Part shown: positions 8,321-15,796 of the stretch, one piece after another
Numbering within the stretch: position 1 is the first letter of the stretch
Layout: the number at the start of each line of letters is the position of its first letter
Assembly (NCBI GenBank): GCA_937911965.1
Contig: CALDPL010000236.1
Location: 1 to 17,699 of the forward strand
Reading direction: 5' to 3'
Source: an uncultured Allomuricauda sp.
GTDB lineage: Bacteria > Bacteroidota > Bacteroidia > Flavobacteriales > Flavobacteriaceae
Length of the DNA stretch: 17,699 nt
Notes under the pieces: generated by a model
What the model was told of the DNA's origin: nothing
Databases searched by the model: none
Seen by the model: only the letters and a program-made list of their open reading frames with translations
Position numbers and translations under genes: made by a program

Positions 8321-9133
8321 ATGGGTATTTTCAAGAAAAATCCTTTCGGCCATTATTTGTTCTTGAAACGATGGTTGATCCTGATCGCCGGTATGGCCAC
8401 GCACCAGCGCTATAAAGGATTCAATACCTTGGAAATCGAAGGCTCCCAGGTCATTCGGGACCTTCCCGATACCAATGTGCTCTTTGTGAGCAACCACCAG
8501 ACCTATTTCGCCGATGTTGTGGCCATGTTCCATGTGTTCAACGCAAGCCTGAAGGGCAGGGACGATTCCATCAAGAACATGGGCTACCTATGGAACCCCA
8601 AACTGAACATCTATTATGTCGCTGCCAAGGAGACCATGAAAAAGAGCCTCTTGACCAAGATATTGGCCTATGCCGGTTCCATCAGTATCGAAAGGACCTG
8701 GAGGGCCGATGGGCATGATGTGAACCGACAAGTGAAGTTCAGTGATATCAGCAATATTGCCAAGGCATTGGACGACGGTTGGGTGATCACCTTTCCCCAG
8801 GGAACCACCACTCCCTGGAAGCCCTTGAGAAAAGGGACCGCCCATATCATAAAAAGGTACAAACCGGTGGTGGTCCCGGTAGTGATCGATGGCTTCAGAC
8901 GTTCCTTTGACAAAAGGGGCCTAAGGGTCAAAAAGAAGGGAATCCTCCAATCCATGCAGATCAAGGCCCCCTTGGAGATCGATTATGAAAATGAATCCAT
9001 CGAGTCGATCCTGGAAAAATTGGAATATGCCATAGAGCAACACCCTTCCTTTCTCAAGGTGGTTTCCAAAGAAGATCTCATGGCCTATGAGGCCGAGAAC
9101 GAAAAGAGGCGCTACAGCTATAAAGGGGATTGA
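8321..9133 (+). CDS. PlsC-family lysophospholipid acyltransferase
   Basis: The 270-residue protein has the acyltransferase fold signatures of 1-acyl-sn-glycerol-3-phosphate acyltransferases: SNHQTYFAD (57-65, catalytic His59 and Asp65), an arginine-containing ISIERTWR segment (121-128) and FPQGT (158-162), followed by VVVPVVIDGFR. Two details depart from the family norm. The His-Asp spacing is HX5D rather than HX4D, and the usual Glu of FPEGT is Gln. The reaction would be transfer of an acyl group to a lysophospholipid at the inner membrane, but those changes leave the exact substrate open; it could act on another acyl acceptor. The ATG at 8321 follows a TAnnTTTG box by 16 bp. It is the last gene before the structured region at 9134-9382. 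Confidence 0.82.
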   Translation: MGIFKKNPFGHYLFLKRWLILIAGMATHQRYKGFNTLEIEGSQVIRDLPDTNVLFVSNHQTYFADVVAMFHVFNASLKGRDDSIKNMGYLWNPKLNIYYVAAKETMKKSLLTKILAYAGSISIERTWRADGHDVNRQVKFSDISNIAKALDDGWVITFPQGTTTPWKPLRKGTAHIIKRYKPVVVPVVIDGFRRSFDKRGLRVKKKGILQSMQIKAPLEIDYENESIESILEKLEYAIEQHPSFLKVVSKEDLMAYEAENEKRRYSYKGD

Positions 9134-9382
9134 TCCAAAGATTTTTCAAGAAATATTTGTAAGTTTATATTGGCATTTGTTGCCAAAAACCCGATTTAGG
9201 GGCGACCGAACCATCAAGCTGACCAGACCGAGGACATAGGGATACCATGGACTTCCGGCCACATCCATAGCTTGAATTGTCCATGGGTATCCTCCATGCC
9301 GCCACGCCCGGTCCACCCGGACCTGGTGTGGATTGAACCCATTTCGATGGGTAGGACAAAGAAGTTAATTCCCAAGCCGAAG
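9134..9382 (+). promoter_or_regulatory. Structured leader with three hairpins ahead of the three-gene operon
   Basis: No gene is visible in these 249 bp. The first 50 bases are A+T-rich with a near-consensus box TAAGTTTA (9160-9167), a possible promoter. Downstream come three hairpins: GGATACCATGGAC (9240-9252) with GTCCATGGGTATCC (9279-9292), about 13 bp with one bulge; GGTCC/GGACC (9310-9314, 9319-9323); and CCCAT-TTCG-ATGGG (9338-9351). CATGG/CCATG (9282-9286, 9294-9298) would compete with the first hairpin, an arrangement reminiscent of an RNA switch. The last hairpin ends about 31 bases before the ATG at 9383. Minus-strand frames stay open across part of this stretch, but they have no family resemblance. 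Confidence 0.45.
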
Positions 9383-10621
9383 ATGAAAAGGTCCTTGCTG
9401 CTGTCATTCTTGTGCACCTGTGCGATCCATTCCCAGCAAAGGATTGAACTGACCTATGCAGCGGAGAATGGAACGATCACGATCCAAGGGGAGGCCCCCA
9501 AGGTCAAGGTTCCCATGGAATATGCCCTGGTGTTGACCGGAATCAATTCGGCCCATGTCGGGGCAATCGGTAGATTGCAGGCCCGGGAATTTGTATCCGA
9601 CATCCCGGAATTGCTTCGGCCCCTCTTCCCCGGGATCGGGGACAATTCGTTTTTCGAGAGTATTGAAATGGAGCCGGAAAAAGAGCGAAGCCCCTTCCTC
9701 CATGCCGTTGGGACCTTTGGGAAATTGGAACGGATCGGGGAACTGGGGGACGCCCTATACGCGGAAACCCGTTTTGCCCCCGACACGGCAAGGGCCCGGG
9801 CCCGGTGCGATCAATTGTTGGAGGAGCTGCAATCCAGCTCCTTGGAAAGATTGAAGCTGGAGGTCGAGCAGGCCCAATATTATATCGAGGCCCTTATACA
9901 GAGCTATTCCGTACAGATCGAAACGGTAGGGATATCCGATTCCCTGCAGCACAAATTGGTCCAGGAATATTCTGTCCTCAGGAGAATCAAGGATAGGCTG
10001 GAGCGGCGTGACCATCTTGAAATCCTGGGTTTTATGGAGCGCTCCCTCTATGCCACGGATTCGATCTTTATTGGAAGGTTCAGGGCAGAAGGGGATGTGG
10101 TGGACCTCGAATTGGAACTGACGGACACCTATACCGGGGAATTCCTGTACGAAGGCACCCTGAGCTTTATGGCCCACGGCAATTTTTCCTTTGATTTTTC
10201 GACTGGTTTTTTCTATACCGATCTTGTGGACCATCGGTATTATCAAATGCCCGAAAGCGGAATCGACCGACTGCACCTTGAGGAGCAGGGGGAAGTGGAC
10301 CTCTCCATTGGGGCCCTGGCCCATTTCTCTTACAAACTTTCCCCAGGATTCGCTGCGGGCATTGCAGTGGGAACCTCCCTATCCCCCTTGGACGGAAACC
10401 TGCGCTACCTTTTGGGACCGAGTATGACCCTCGGACACCAAAAGCAATTTTCCCTCAGTTTTGGATGTGCCCTGTCCCGCTTGGATCGGCTATCCGATGG
10501 GGTGGCCCGGGATGCCCAAGGGCATTTCCTTCCGAGCGGGCAGCCGATACCGATGGTCAAAAAAACGGTCACCGGCCTTTTTGTCGGGGCCACCTACAAC
10601 CTAAACCGTAAAAGACCATGA
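9383..10621 (+). CDS. Exported protein with coiled coil and barrel-like C-terminus, unknown function
   Basis: I do not recognise the family. The 412-residue protein begins with a signal peptide (MKRSLLLSFLCTCAIHSQ), which fixes the start at 9383; the frame is open further upstream but that part crosses the hairpins of the leader. Residues about 20-130 look mixed beta. Residues about 140-215 are strongly helical and charged (RCDQLLEELQSSSLERLKLEVEQ), a likely coiled coil. The last 190 residues alternate polar and hydrophobic positions with Gly-rich turns, like an outer-membrane or surface beta domain, ending VGATYNLNRKRP. It is therefore probably periplasmic or outer-membrane. Its stop overlaps the next gene's start (ATGA at 10618-10621), indicating translational coupling, and a metzincin gene follows, so it may be a partner or target of that system. 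Confidence 0.6.
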   Translation: MKRSLLLSFLCTCAIHSQQRIELTYAAENGTITIQGEAPKVKVPMEYALVLTGINSAHVGAIGRLQAREFVSDIPELLRPLFPGIGDNSFFESIEMEPEKERSPFLHAVGTFGKLERIGELGDALYAETRFAPDTARARARCDQLLEELQSSSLERLKLEVEQAQYYIEALIQSYSVQIETVGISDSLQHKLVQEYSVLRRIKDRLERRDHLEILGFMERSLYATDSIFIGRFRAEGDVVDLELELTDTYTGEFLYEGTLSFMAHGNFSFDFSTGFFYTDLVDHRYYQMPESGIDRLHLEEQGEVDLSIGALAHFSYKLSPGFAAGIAVGTSLSPLDGNLRYLLGPSMTLGHQKQFSLSFGCALSRLDRLSDGVARDAQGHFLPSGQPIPMVKKTVTGLFVGATYNLNRKRP

Positions 10622-11124
10622 AAAACAAACAATTCCTGATCAACCTCTTGGTGGTACTGGCCCTGCTCGGCTTTTTGGCCTCCTCGATCTTTATCTTCCA
10701 AAAAGCCTTTGCACTCTTGGATTCCCAAGGACATCTCCCAGAGGGGTATTCCATGGGCCTGAACCCCGCCCTGATCCATATTGCCAATGGGCTCACCGGC
10801 TTGGTCGGGGGCATCGTGGCCGCGGCCTTTGGGACACAAGCCTCAAAATCCCCTCCCTCCGGAGCGGATTCCACGCAGCACCTCAAATTAAGGAGCCTGG
10901 GAAACCTGGTCTATTCCGGCACAGAAGAGGCCCAAACCCCCAAGCTCGGGATGGCAAAGGCGAGGTACGGATTTTTTTACGCCCTGGCCTATATCCTGGT
11001 CGGGCTTGCCGCCCTGGTCATATGGGCGGTTTTGGGGGAAAATACCATTCCCGTGGTCTCCAATACGGCGGCCACCTTTCTAGGCATGATGATCCCGATC
11101 GTGGCCACTTATTTTAAGGATTGA
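10618..11124 (+). CDS. Four-helix inner-membrane protein, unknown function
   Basis: The 168-residue protein has four predicted membrane helices: about 7-29 (FLINLLVVLALLGFLASS), 50-71 (ALIHIANGLTGLVGGIVAAA), 115-139 (YGFFYALAYILVGLAALVIW) and 150-166 (TAATFLGMMIPIVATYF). A polar loop of about 40 residues (72-114) separates helices two and three. No known motif is seen. The start overlaps the upstream stop by ATGA, and the next gene begins 17 bp after its stop, so all three genes should be made from one message. It may anchor or position the other two products at the membrane; that is inference only. Boundaries are secure, the function is not. Confidence 0.65.
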   Translation: MKNKQFLINLLVVLALLGFLASSIFIFQKAFALLDSQGHLPEGYSMGLNPALIHIANGLTGLVGGIVAAAFGTQASKSPPSGADSTQHLKLRSLGNLVYSGTEEAQTPKLGMAKARYGFFYALAYILVGLAALVIWAVLGENTIPVVSNTAATFLGMMIPIVATYFKD

Positions 11125-11141
11125 ACAAAAAAAATACAGCT

Positions 11142-12053
11142 ATGGATAAAAAAACAGTTGTTTTGGAGAGCTACCCCGATTTCCTTCAGGGCAGGATAGA
11201 AAAGAGGGAACGGGAACGCAACAGGCATATGCCCAACTATGTCAATGGGAACATTTCCCAATTGGTGATCGATGACCTCAAGCTTTGGCGGGTGGGGGTA
11301 TTGAAGGTCAGTTTTAAGGGTGGGGACCCAAGTTTGCACAAAAAGTTGGCCGAAGCCGCCAAGATCTGGTCCCAATACGGAAACATCGAATTTGATTTTG
11401 GCCATGACCCAAAGACCCAAACCTATCGCAGCTGGACCCCTACGGATACCAGCCATATCAGGGTAGGATTCGACCAGGAAGGATATTGGTCCCTTGTGGG
11501 TACCGATAGCTCCGATCCTGAAATCGTGGGCCCCGGGGAAATTACCCTGAACCTCTCCGGCTTTGACGTGCAACTGCCGGTAAATTGGAAGACCGTGGTC
11601 CTGCATGAATTTGGCCATGCCCTGGGTTTCCACCACGAACACCAAAGCCCGGATCTCGAATGTGATTTTGATTGGCCAAAGGTCTATGATTATCTGGCCG
11701 GTCCGCCCAATTATTGGCCCAAATGGAAGGTGGACCACAATTTGAGGCAGCTCAATAGGGGCAATTTGACCTATTCGGCCCACGATAAGAATTCCATCAT
11801 GCACTACAGTTTTCCCGCGTGGATGTTCATCACAGGGGAGAAGTCCCCATGCCATACCCCGGAAAACCTGGAACTTTCGGCCGAGGACAAGAACATGATG
11901 GCGGAAGCCTATCCCATGGAGCCTGAAAGGATACAACTATTGGATGCCTATAGGATGGGCAATCTGGAATCCCTGGCCCAAAACCGTTCCCTGACCAAAA
12001 GCCTACGACAGCAGCACAGGAATCATCTGGAATACTATATGGGGTGCCAATGA
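11142..12053 (+). CDS. Astacin-like zinc metalloprotease (metzincin)
   Basis: The 303-residue protein carries the metzincin zinc site HEFGHALGFHHEH, with His155, Glu156, His159 and His165 in the HExxHxxGxxH pattern, followed by an extra HEH and Asp as in astacins. It also has the Met-turn SIMHYSF (Met220), whose Tyr222 matches the astacin 'tyrosine switch'. A segment near residue 45-75 (LKLWRVGVLKVSFKGG) looks like the start of the catalytic domain. There is no signal peptide, membrane helix or obvious C-terminal secretion domain, which is odd for this usually exported family. The first about 40 residues are charged (RIEKRERERNRH). ATG at 11142 is preferred over TTG at 11121. It is the last gene of the operon and ends five bases before a hairpin. 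The peptidase call is firm; the substrate and location are unknown. Confidence 0.85.
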   Translation: MDKKTVVLESYPDFLQGRIEKRERERNRHMPNYVNGNISQLVIDDLKLWRVGVLKVSFKGGDPSLHKKLAEAAKIWSQYGNIEFDFGHDPKTQTYRSWTPTDTSHIRVGFDQEGYWSLVGTDSSDPEIVGPGEITLNLSGFDVQLPVNWKTVVLHEFGHALGFHHEHQSPDLECDFDWPKVYDYLAGPPNYWPKWKVDHNLRQLNRGNLTYSAHDKNSIMHYSFPAWMFITGEKSPCHTPENLELSAEDKNMMAEAYPMEPERIQLLDAYRMGNLESLAQNRSLTKSLRQQHRNHLEYYMGCQ

Positions 12054-12057
12054 GTGT

Positions 12058-12083
12058 CTTGGAACCCACGGTGGGACCGCAAG
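12058..12083. terminator. Hairpin between convergent operons, probable bidirectional terminator
   Basis: CTTGG (12058-12062) pairs with CCGCAAG (12077-12083) around an inner CCCA/TGGG stem (12065-12068, 12072-12075). It fills the 31-bp gap between the metzincin stop and the stop of the minus-strand membrane protein. No long T-run follows on either strand, so strength is uncertain. Confidence 0.4.
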
Positions 12084-12084
12084 T

Positions 12085-12738
12085 TCAAAATTCCAATTTT
12101 TTGAGTTCGTTGTAGTTTCCCCTGAGCCTTTTGAGGAGGATTCCGTAGAGCAATTTGTAGAACAACCAGATCAGCAAGAGCACAAAGCCGGTGAACACCA
12201 CCGATACGGCGATGACCATGGCCCAAAATGCCAGGGTGTTGACTTCCTTGGATGCTGCCTCCACGATTTGTTTGCCCTGGGGGGAATACAGAAGGGCCCC
12301 GTACATATAGGTTATGGAACTGGCGGCAAAAATGATCAGGTTGAACCATACGTATTGGGTCACGGTCCGTTTAACCTTGAGGATGGTCATCATGAGTTTA
12401 CTTGAAGAATCCGTAACGGATATTTTTTTGTAGTTCACGTAGAACTTATAAATGAAATAAAGGATGACCACATAATTGAAGATATTCAGGCCGACGACCA
12501 TTTTGTGGATGTGCATGGCCTTGAGTTCCATAATGGACTCGGGATCATTGAGCAAAATATTGATGCCTGCCCAAAATACGAACTCGATGATGCTGATCAG
12601 AAAGATCCACTTCACCAGCGAAGAGGATTTTTTCCAGATCATTTTATAGAGTTCATCATAAGAGAGTTTGGGAAGATCGGCTTCCCTTTTTTGCCAATCT
12701 CTCTTCAATAGTTCCAATTCATCCAAATCATCCACCAT
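12085..12738 (-). CDS. Four-helix membrane protein paired with the ECF sigma factor
   Basis: The 217-residue protein has a soluble N-terminus of about 37 residues (MVDDLDELELLKRDWQKRE) and four predicted membrane helices, near 38-62, 80-101, 127-150 and 167-200. Its start lies two bases after the stop of the sigma-factor gene, so the two form one operon. A membrane protein with a cytoplasmic N-terminal segment encoded directly after an ECF sigma gene is the usual layout for an anti-sigma partner, and that is the best guess. No ZAS zinc motif (HxxxCxxC) or other anti-sigma signature is seen, so the role is inferred from position only. Confidence 0.6.
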   Translation of the reverse strand: MVDDLDELELLKRDWQKREADLPKLSYDELYKMIWKKSSSLVKWIFLISIIEFVFWAGINILLNDPESIMELKAMHIHKMVVGLNIFNYVVILYFIYKFYVNYKKISVTDSSSKLMMTILKVKRTVTQYVWFNLIIFAASSITYMYGALLYSPQGKQIVEAASKEVNTLAFWAMVIAVSVVFTGFVLLLIWLFYKLLYGILLKRLRGNYNELKKLEF

Positions 12739-12740
12739 AT

Positions 12741-13235
12741 CTAGGGATTTAAGATGGTTCTTAATTTATTTTTCACCCGATTCATTTTCACTCTGGCATT
12801 TACCTCAGTGATTCCCAGGGTCTCGGATATTTCCGAATAGTCCTTGTCCTCCAGGTAAAGGAACACAAGGGCCTTGTCGATATCCCCGAGTTGCCTGACC
12901 GCATCGTACATAAGTTTCAATTGCCGCTCTTGGGTATCATCGTACTCATGGGCCTTGATCTTATGGATCACGGAATCATAATCCTGGGTGGCCACCCGTT
13001 TCTTGGATTTACGGTACAGGGTTATGGCCGTGTTCAGGGCGACCCGGTACATCCAGGTACTGAACTTGGCGTCCCCCCGAAACTTGGGGTATGCTTTCCA
13101 CAATTGTATGGTGATTTCCTGGAAAAGGTCGTTATGCGCCTCCCTGTCGTTGGCATATAGGCTGCACACCTTATGAACAATGTTCTGATTGTTCTCAAGC
13201 TCGGTCACAAAACGATGTTCCAGTTCTTTATTCAC
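12741..13235 (-). CDS. ECF-type RNA polymerase sigma factor
   Basis: The 164-residue product has sigma region 2 (from about HKVCSLYANDREAHNDLFQEI through YPKFRGDAKFSTWMYRVALN) and region 4 (YLEDKDYSEISETLGITEVNARVKMNRVKNKL), the two-domain form of ECF sigma-70 factors. It directs RNA polymerase to a small promoter set. The frame is open up to 13358, but only the GTG at 13233-13235 (VNKELEHRFV) gives the usual compact N-terminus; TTG at 13238 is an alternative. It is followed two bases later by a membrane protein, the probable anti-sigma partner. Upstream on the minus strand TGTAACA (13281-13287) and TATATACTAATT (13257-13268) could form an autoregulated promoter, but this is tentative. Confidence 0.88.
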   Translation of the reverse strand: MNKELEHRFVTELENNQNIVHKVCSLYANDREAHNDLFQEITIQLWKAYPKFRGDAKFSTWMYRVALNTAITLYRKSKKRVATQDYDSVIHKIKAHEYDDTQERQLKLMYDAVRQLGDIDKALVFLYLEDKDYSEISETLGITEVNARVKMNRVKNKLRTILNP

Positions 13236-13501
13236 CAAAGGTCGGTAGGTTTGTTCAATTAGTATATAATGGGTCGGATTTGTTACAGTCCTGGGTAAAA
13301 ATACCCAATTCCGATTATCGGTGGTCCGCTGGGGTCCACCACAGGTACAGAAATACAATGCACTGGTCCCTTTCGCTTCCCATGGCCCCCTTGACTCCTT
13401 TATTCGCCCATGATCCAGATATTTTTGATCGGGAATCTAAAATTAACAAAAAGCGGTCCCAAAATGATAGAGAGCGGGGAGGATTGATTAATTTTGTATC
13501 C
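13236..13501. promoter_or_regulatory. Divergent regulatory region between the sigma operon and ndh
   Basis: This 266-bp region lies between two outward-facing genes. Near the sigma gene are TGTAACA (13281-13287, minus strand) and TATATACTAATT (13257-13268, minus). Beside them is a perfect inverted repeat TGGGTA-AAAA-TACCCA (13292-13307), a candidate operator or hairpin. The middle part (about 13315-13430) is G+C-rich with a weak GTGGT/ACCAC pair. The right edge carries a perfect TAATTTTG promoter box (13489-13496) for the NADH dehydrogenase. Frames that stay open across it are not genes. Confidence 0.45.
13489..13496 (+). promoter_or_regulatory. TAATTTTG promoter box of the NADH dehydrogenase gene
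   Basis: This exact match to the Bacteroidetes -7 consensus TAnnTTTG ends five bases before the ATG at 13502. The predicted transcription start falls at or within a few bases of that ATG, so the message may be leaderless, or have a leader of about 12 bases if translation starts at the second ATG (13514). Confidence 0.55.
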
Positions 13502-14848
13502 ATGTCCAACAGTATGAATATCCCACAGTCAAGTTCCCCAAGAGTCATCATAATCGGTGGCGGGTTCGGAGGTATAGCCCTGGCAAAAAAACTGAGTAAA
13601 AAGGAGGCCCAAGTAATTTTGTTGGACCGTCACAACTACCATACCTTCCAGCCCTTGCTCTATCAAGTGGCCACAGGCGGTCTTGAACCGGATTCCATTG
13701 CCTATCCCATCCGAAAGGTATTGCAGGGCTATCCGAACTTCTATTTTAGGCTGGCCCAAGTCCTGGAAGTGGATGCCAAGGGCAAGAGGGTGATCACCAA
13801 TATTGGGGAGATCCAATACGATTATTTGGTGGTGGCCACGGGTTCACAGACCAACTTTTATGGAATAAAGGGGATTGAAACCTTGGGCATGGCCATGAAA
13901 TCGATACCACAGGCCCTGAATCTAAGGAGCCTGATTTTGGAGAACTTTGAACAGGCCCTTCTCACCGACGACCTCCATGCACGGGAAGCCCTGATGAACT
14001 TTGTGATCGTTGGGGGAGGCCCCACGGGGGTGGAGCTGGCCGGAGCCCTGGCCGAGATCAAAAAAGGAATCCTGCCCAAGGATTACCCGGACTTGGATAC
14101 CCGTCGGGTACAGATCAACCTGGTCCACGGTGGGGAACGACTGCTCGATGCCATGAGCGTGAAAGCCTCCAAGAAGGCCGAGAAATTCCTTGAGAGCCTG
14201 GGGGTCAATGTATGGAAGGATGTTCAGGTCACGGATTATGACGGGAATATCGTAAGTACCAATACCGACATTACCTTTGAGAGTGCCACCCTGATCTGGG
14301 CGGCCGGGGTGCATGCCGTATCCCTCAAAGGAATGGATGCCCCGGAACTTCTGGCCAGGGGAAGACGGTTAAAAGTGAATTCCTATAGCCAAGTGGAAGG
14401 TTTTGAAGAAATTTTTGCCATCGGAGATGTGGCCCAAATGGTTACGGAGGCCTATCCCAACGGACATCCCATGATGGCGCAACCCGCCATCCAACAGGGG
14501 AGAAACCTTGGGGACAATTTGGTCCGCCTGCTCGAAGGAAAACCCATGAAACCCTTTGTGTACAGGGACAAGGGCAGTATGGCCACCATAGGAAGGAACA
14601 AGGCCGTTGTCGACCTCCACCGGTTCAGGTTCCAGGGCGTGTTCGCCTGGTTTGTATGGATGTTCGTGCATCTCTTCTTTCTGATCGGATTTAAAAATCG
14701 GATCGTGGTGTTCATCAACTGGGTATACAATTACATCCGCTTTGATCGGGAGGCCCGTTTGATCATACGGCCCTTCAAAAAACAAAACCAGGTCGATCGG
14801 GACAAATTGATTCAAGAACAGGTACAGGGCCCGACCACCACATCCTAG
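13502..14848 (+). CDS. ndh: Type II NADH:quinone oxidoreductase (NDH-2)
   Basis: This 448-residue flavoprotein transfers electrons from NADH to the quinone pool without pumping protons. The FAD-binding Rossmann motif VIIIGGGFGGIALAKKL lies at about 15-31 and the NAD-binding one, VIVGGGPTGVELAG, near 167-180. IFAIGDVAQM matches the second FAD-contact segment, and MAQPAIQQGRNLGDNL matches the conserved quinone-side region of the family. The C-terminal segment from about 380 (FAWFVWMFVHLFFLIGF) is the hydrophobic anchor holding it to the inner face of the membrane. Two in-frame ATGs (13502, 13514) are possible starts; both precede the first motif. A perfect TAnnTTTG box sits just upstream. The stop codon overlaps that of xerD at CTAG (14845-14848). 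Confidence 0.92.
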   Translation: MSNSMNIPQSSSPRVIIIGGGFGGIALAKKLSKKEAQVILLDRHNYHTFQPLLYQVATGGLEPDSIAYPIRKVLQGYPNFYFRLAQVLEVDAKGKRVITNIGEIQYDYLVVATGSQTNFYGIKGIETLGMAMKSIPQALNLRSLILENFEQALLTDDLHAREALMNFVIVGGGPTGVELAGALAEIKKGILPKDYPDLDTRRVQINLVHGGERLLDAMSVKASKKAEKFLESLGVNVWKDVQVTDYDGNIVSTNTDITFESATLIWAAGVHAVSLKGMDAPELLARGRRLKVNSYSQVEGFEEIFAIGDVAQMVTEAYPNGHPMMAQPAIQQGRNLGDNLVRLLEGKPMKPFVYRDKGSMATIGRNKAVVDLHRFRFQGVFAWFVWMFVHLFFLIGFKNRIVVFINWVYNYIRFDREARLIIRPFKKQNQVDRDKLIQEQVQGPTTTS

Positions 14849-15792
14849 GTATCGATTCCTTTATCGCCTTCGAGCTGCGTGAAACCTGGATCCATGTTCT
14901 TTCTCGGATGATGGTCATTTAGGATTTGGGCCAAATGGGTCCGGTCCAGGTGCATATAGATCTCGGTGGTGGTAATGCTCTCATGGCCCAGCATTTGTTG
15001 GATGGCCCGCAGGTCCGCACCGTTTTCAAGGAGATGGGTGGCAAAGGAATGCCTTAAGGTATGGGGGGATATGTTTTTTTTAAGGCCAATCTTTTCGGCC
15101 AATCCTTTGATCAGGGTAAAGACCATGGCCCGGCCCAGCTGTTTGCCCCTGCGGCCCAAAAAGACAAAGTCACTGTGATCCCGCTCAATGGGTAGGTGGG
15201 GCCGGACCTCCTTCCTGTACAGATCTATATATTTTATGTTCGTTTTTCCAATGGGAACAAATCGCTGTTTGTTGCCCTTCCCGGTGACCCGGATGAACCC
15301 CTCGTCAAAAAACAGGTCCGAAAGTTTGAGATCCACCAATTCGGAGACCCGCAGGCCACATCCATAGAGCGTTTCCACGATGGCCCGGTTGCGTTCCCCT
15401 TCGGCCTTGGAAAGGTCTATGGCGGCTATGAGATTGTCGATTTCCTTTGTGGACAGGGTGTCGGGAAGCTTTCTTCCGATCTTTGGGGTCTCGATAAGGG
15501 CCATGGGATTGTCCTCCCTGTAGTTCTCAAAGATCAAATAGTTGAAAAACCCCTTGAGCCCCGAAATTATCCTGGACTGTGTCCTGGGATTCAGGGTTTT
15601 GGCCACTTCATAGTTGAACTGTTCCAACAACTCCCTGGAAACTTCCACCGGGCTAACCTGGATATTGTGCCCATGGAGGTAACCCACCAGCTTTTGAAGG
15701 TCCAGAAGGTAATTCACAATTGAATTTTTGGAAAGCCCCCGCTCGATCTTCAGGTAGTTTTGATAGTCTTCCAACGCCTGTTCCCAGTTCAT
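14845..15792 (-). CDS. xerD: Tyrosine recombinase XerD-like
   Basis: The 315-residue protein contains the full tyrosine-recombinase active site: Arg148 (CGLRVSEL), Lys172 (TGKGNKQRFVP), His244 and Arg247 (HTLRHSFATHLL), His270 (GHESITTTEIY) and nucleophile Tyr279. The N-terminal SAM-like domain (about 1-95) is the DNA-clamping core-binding domain. Length and similarity fit chromosomal XerD, which resolves chromosome dimers at dif during division, rather than a phage or integron integrase. No phage or integrative-element genes are nearby. The C-terminal tail after Tyr279 (about 36 residues) is somewhat longer than usual. ATG at 15790-15792 is the start; an upstream in-frame extension is not supported. 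A perfect minus-strand TAnnTTTG box lies four bases before it. The gene converges on ndh with overlapping stops. Confidence 0.9.
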   Translation of the reverse strand: MNWEQALEDYQNYLKIERGLSKNSIVNYLLDLQKLVGYLHGHNIQVSPVEVSRELLEQFNYEVAKTLNPRTQSRIISGLKGFFNYLIFENYREDNPMALIETPKIGRKLPDTLSTKEIDNLIAAIDLSKAEGERNRAIVETLYGCGLRVSELVDLKLSDLFFDEGFIRVTGKGNKQRFVPIGKTNIKYIDLYRKEVRPHLPIERDHSDFVFLGRRGKQLGRAMVFTLIKGLAEKIGLKKNISPHTLRHSFATHLLENGADLRAIQQMLGHESITTTEIYMHLDRTHLAQILNDHHPRKNMDPGFTQLEGDKGIDT

Positions 15793-15796
15793 GGAC

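Noticed and set aside
9165..9417. Small minus-strand open frames over the structured leader
   Set aside because: Two frames stay open by chance in G+C-rich hairpin sequence; neither has a recognisable motif, and they overlap the signal peptide of the plus-strand gene.
11109..11936. Long minus-strand open frame opposite the metzincin
   Set aside because: The plus strand carries a complete zinc-protease signature; the opposite frame has no motif and no sensible start.
13280..13501. N-terminal extension of NDH-2
   Set aside because: It runs through a hairpin and a perfect promoter box and bears no resemblance to the family, whose N-terminus begins just before the FAD motif.
14845..15792. Integrase of a mobile element
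   Set aside because: Length, active-site spacing and lack of neighbouring element genes fit housekeeping XerD rather than a phage or integron integrase.
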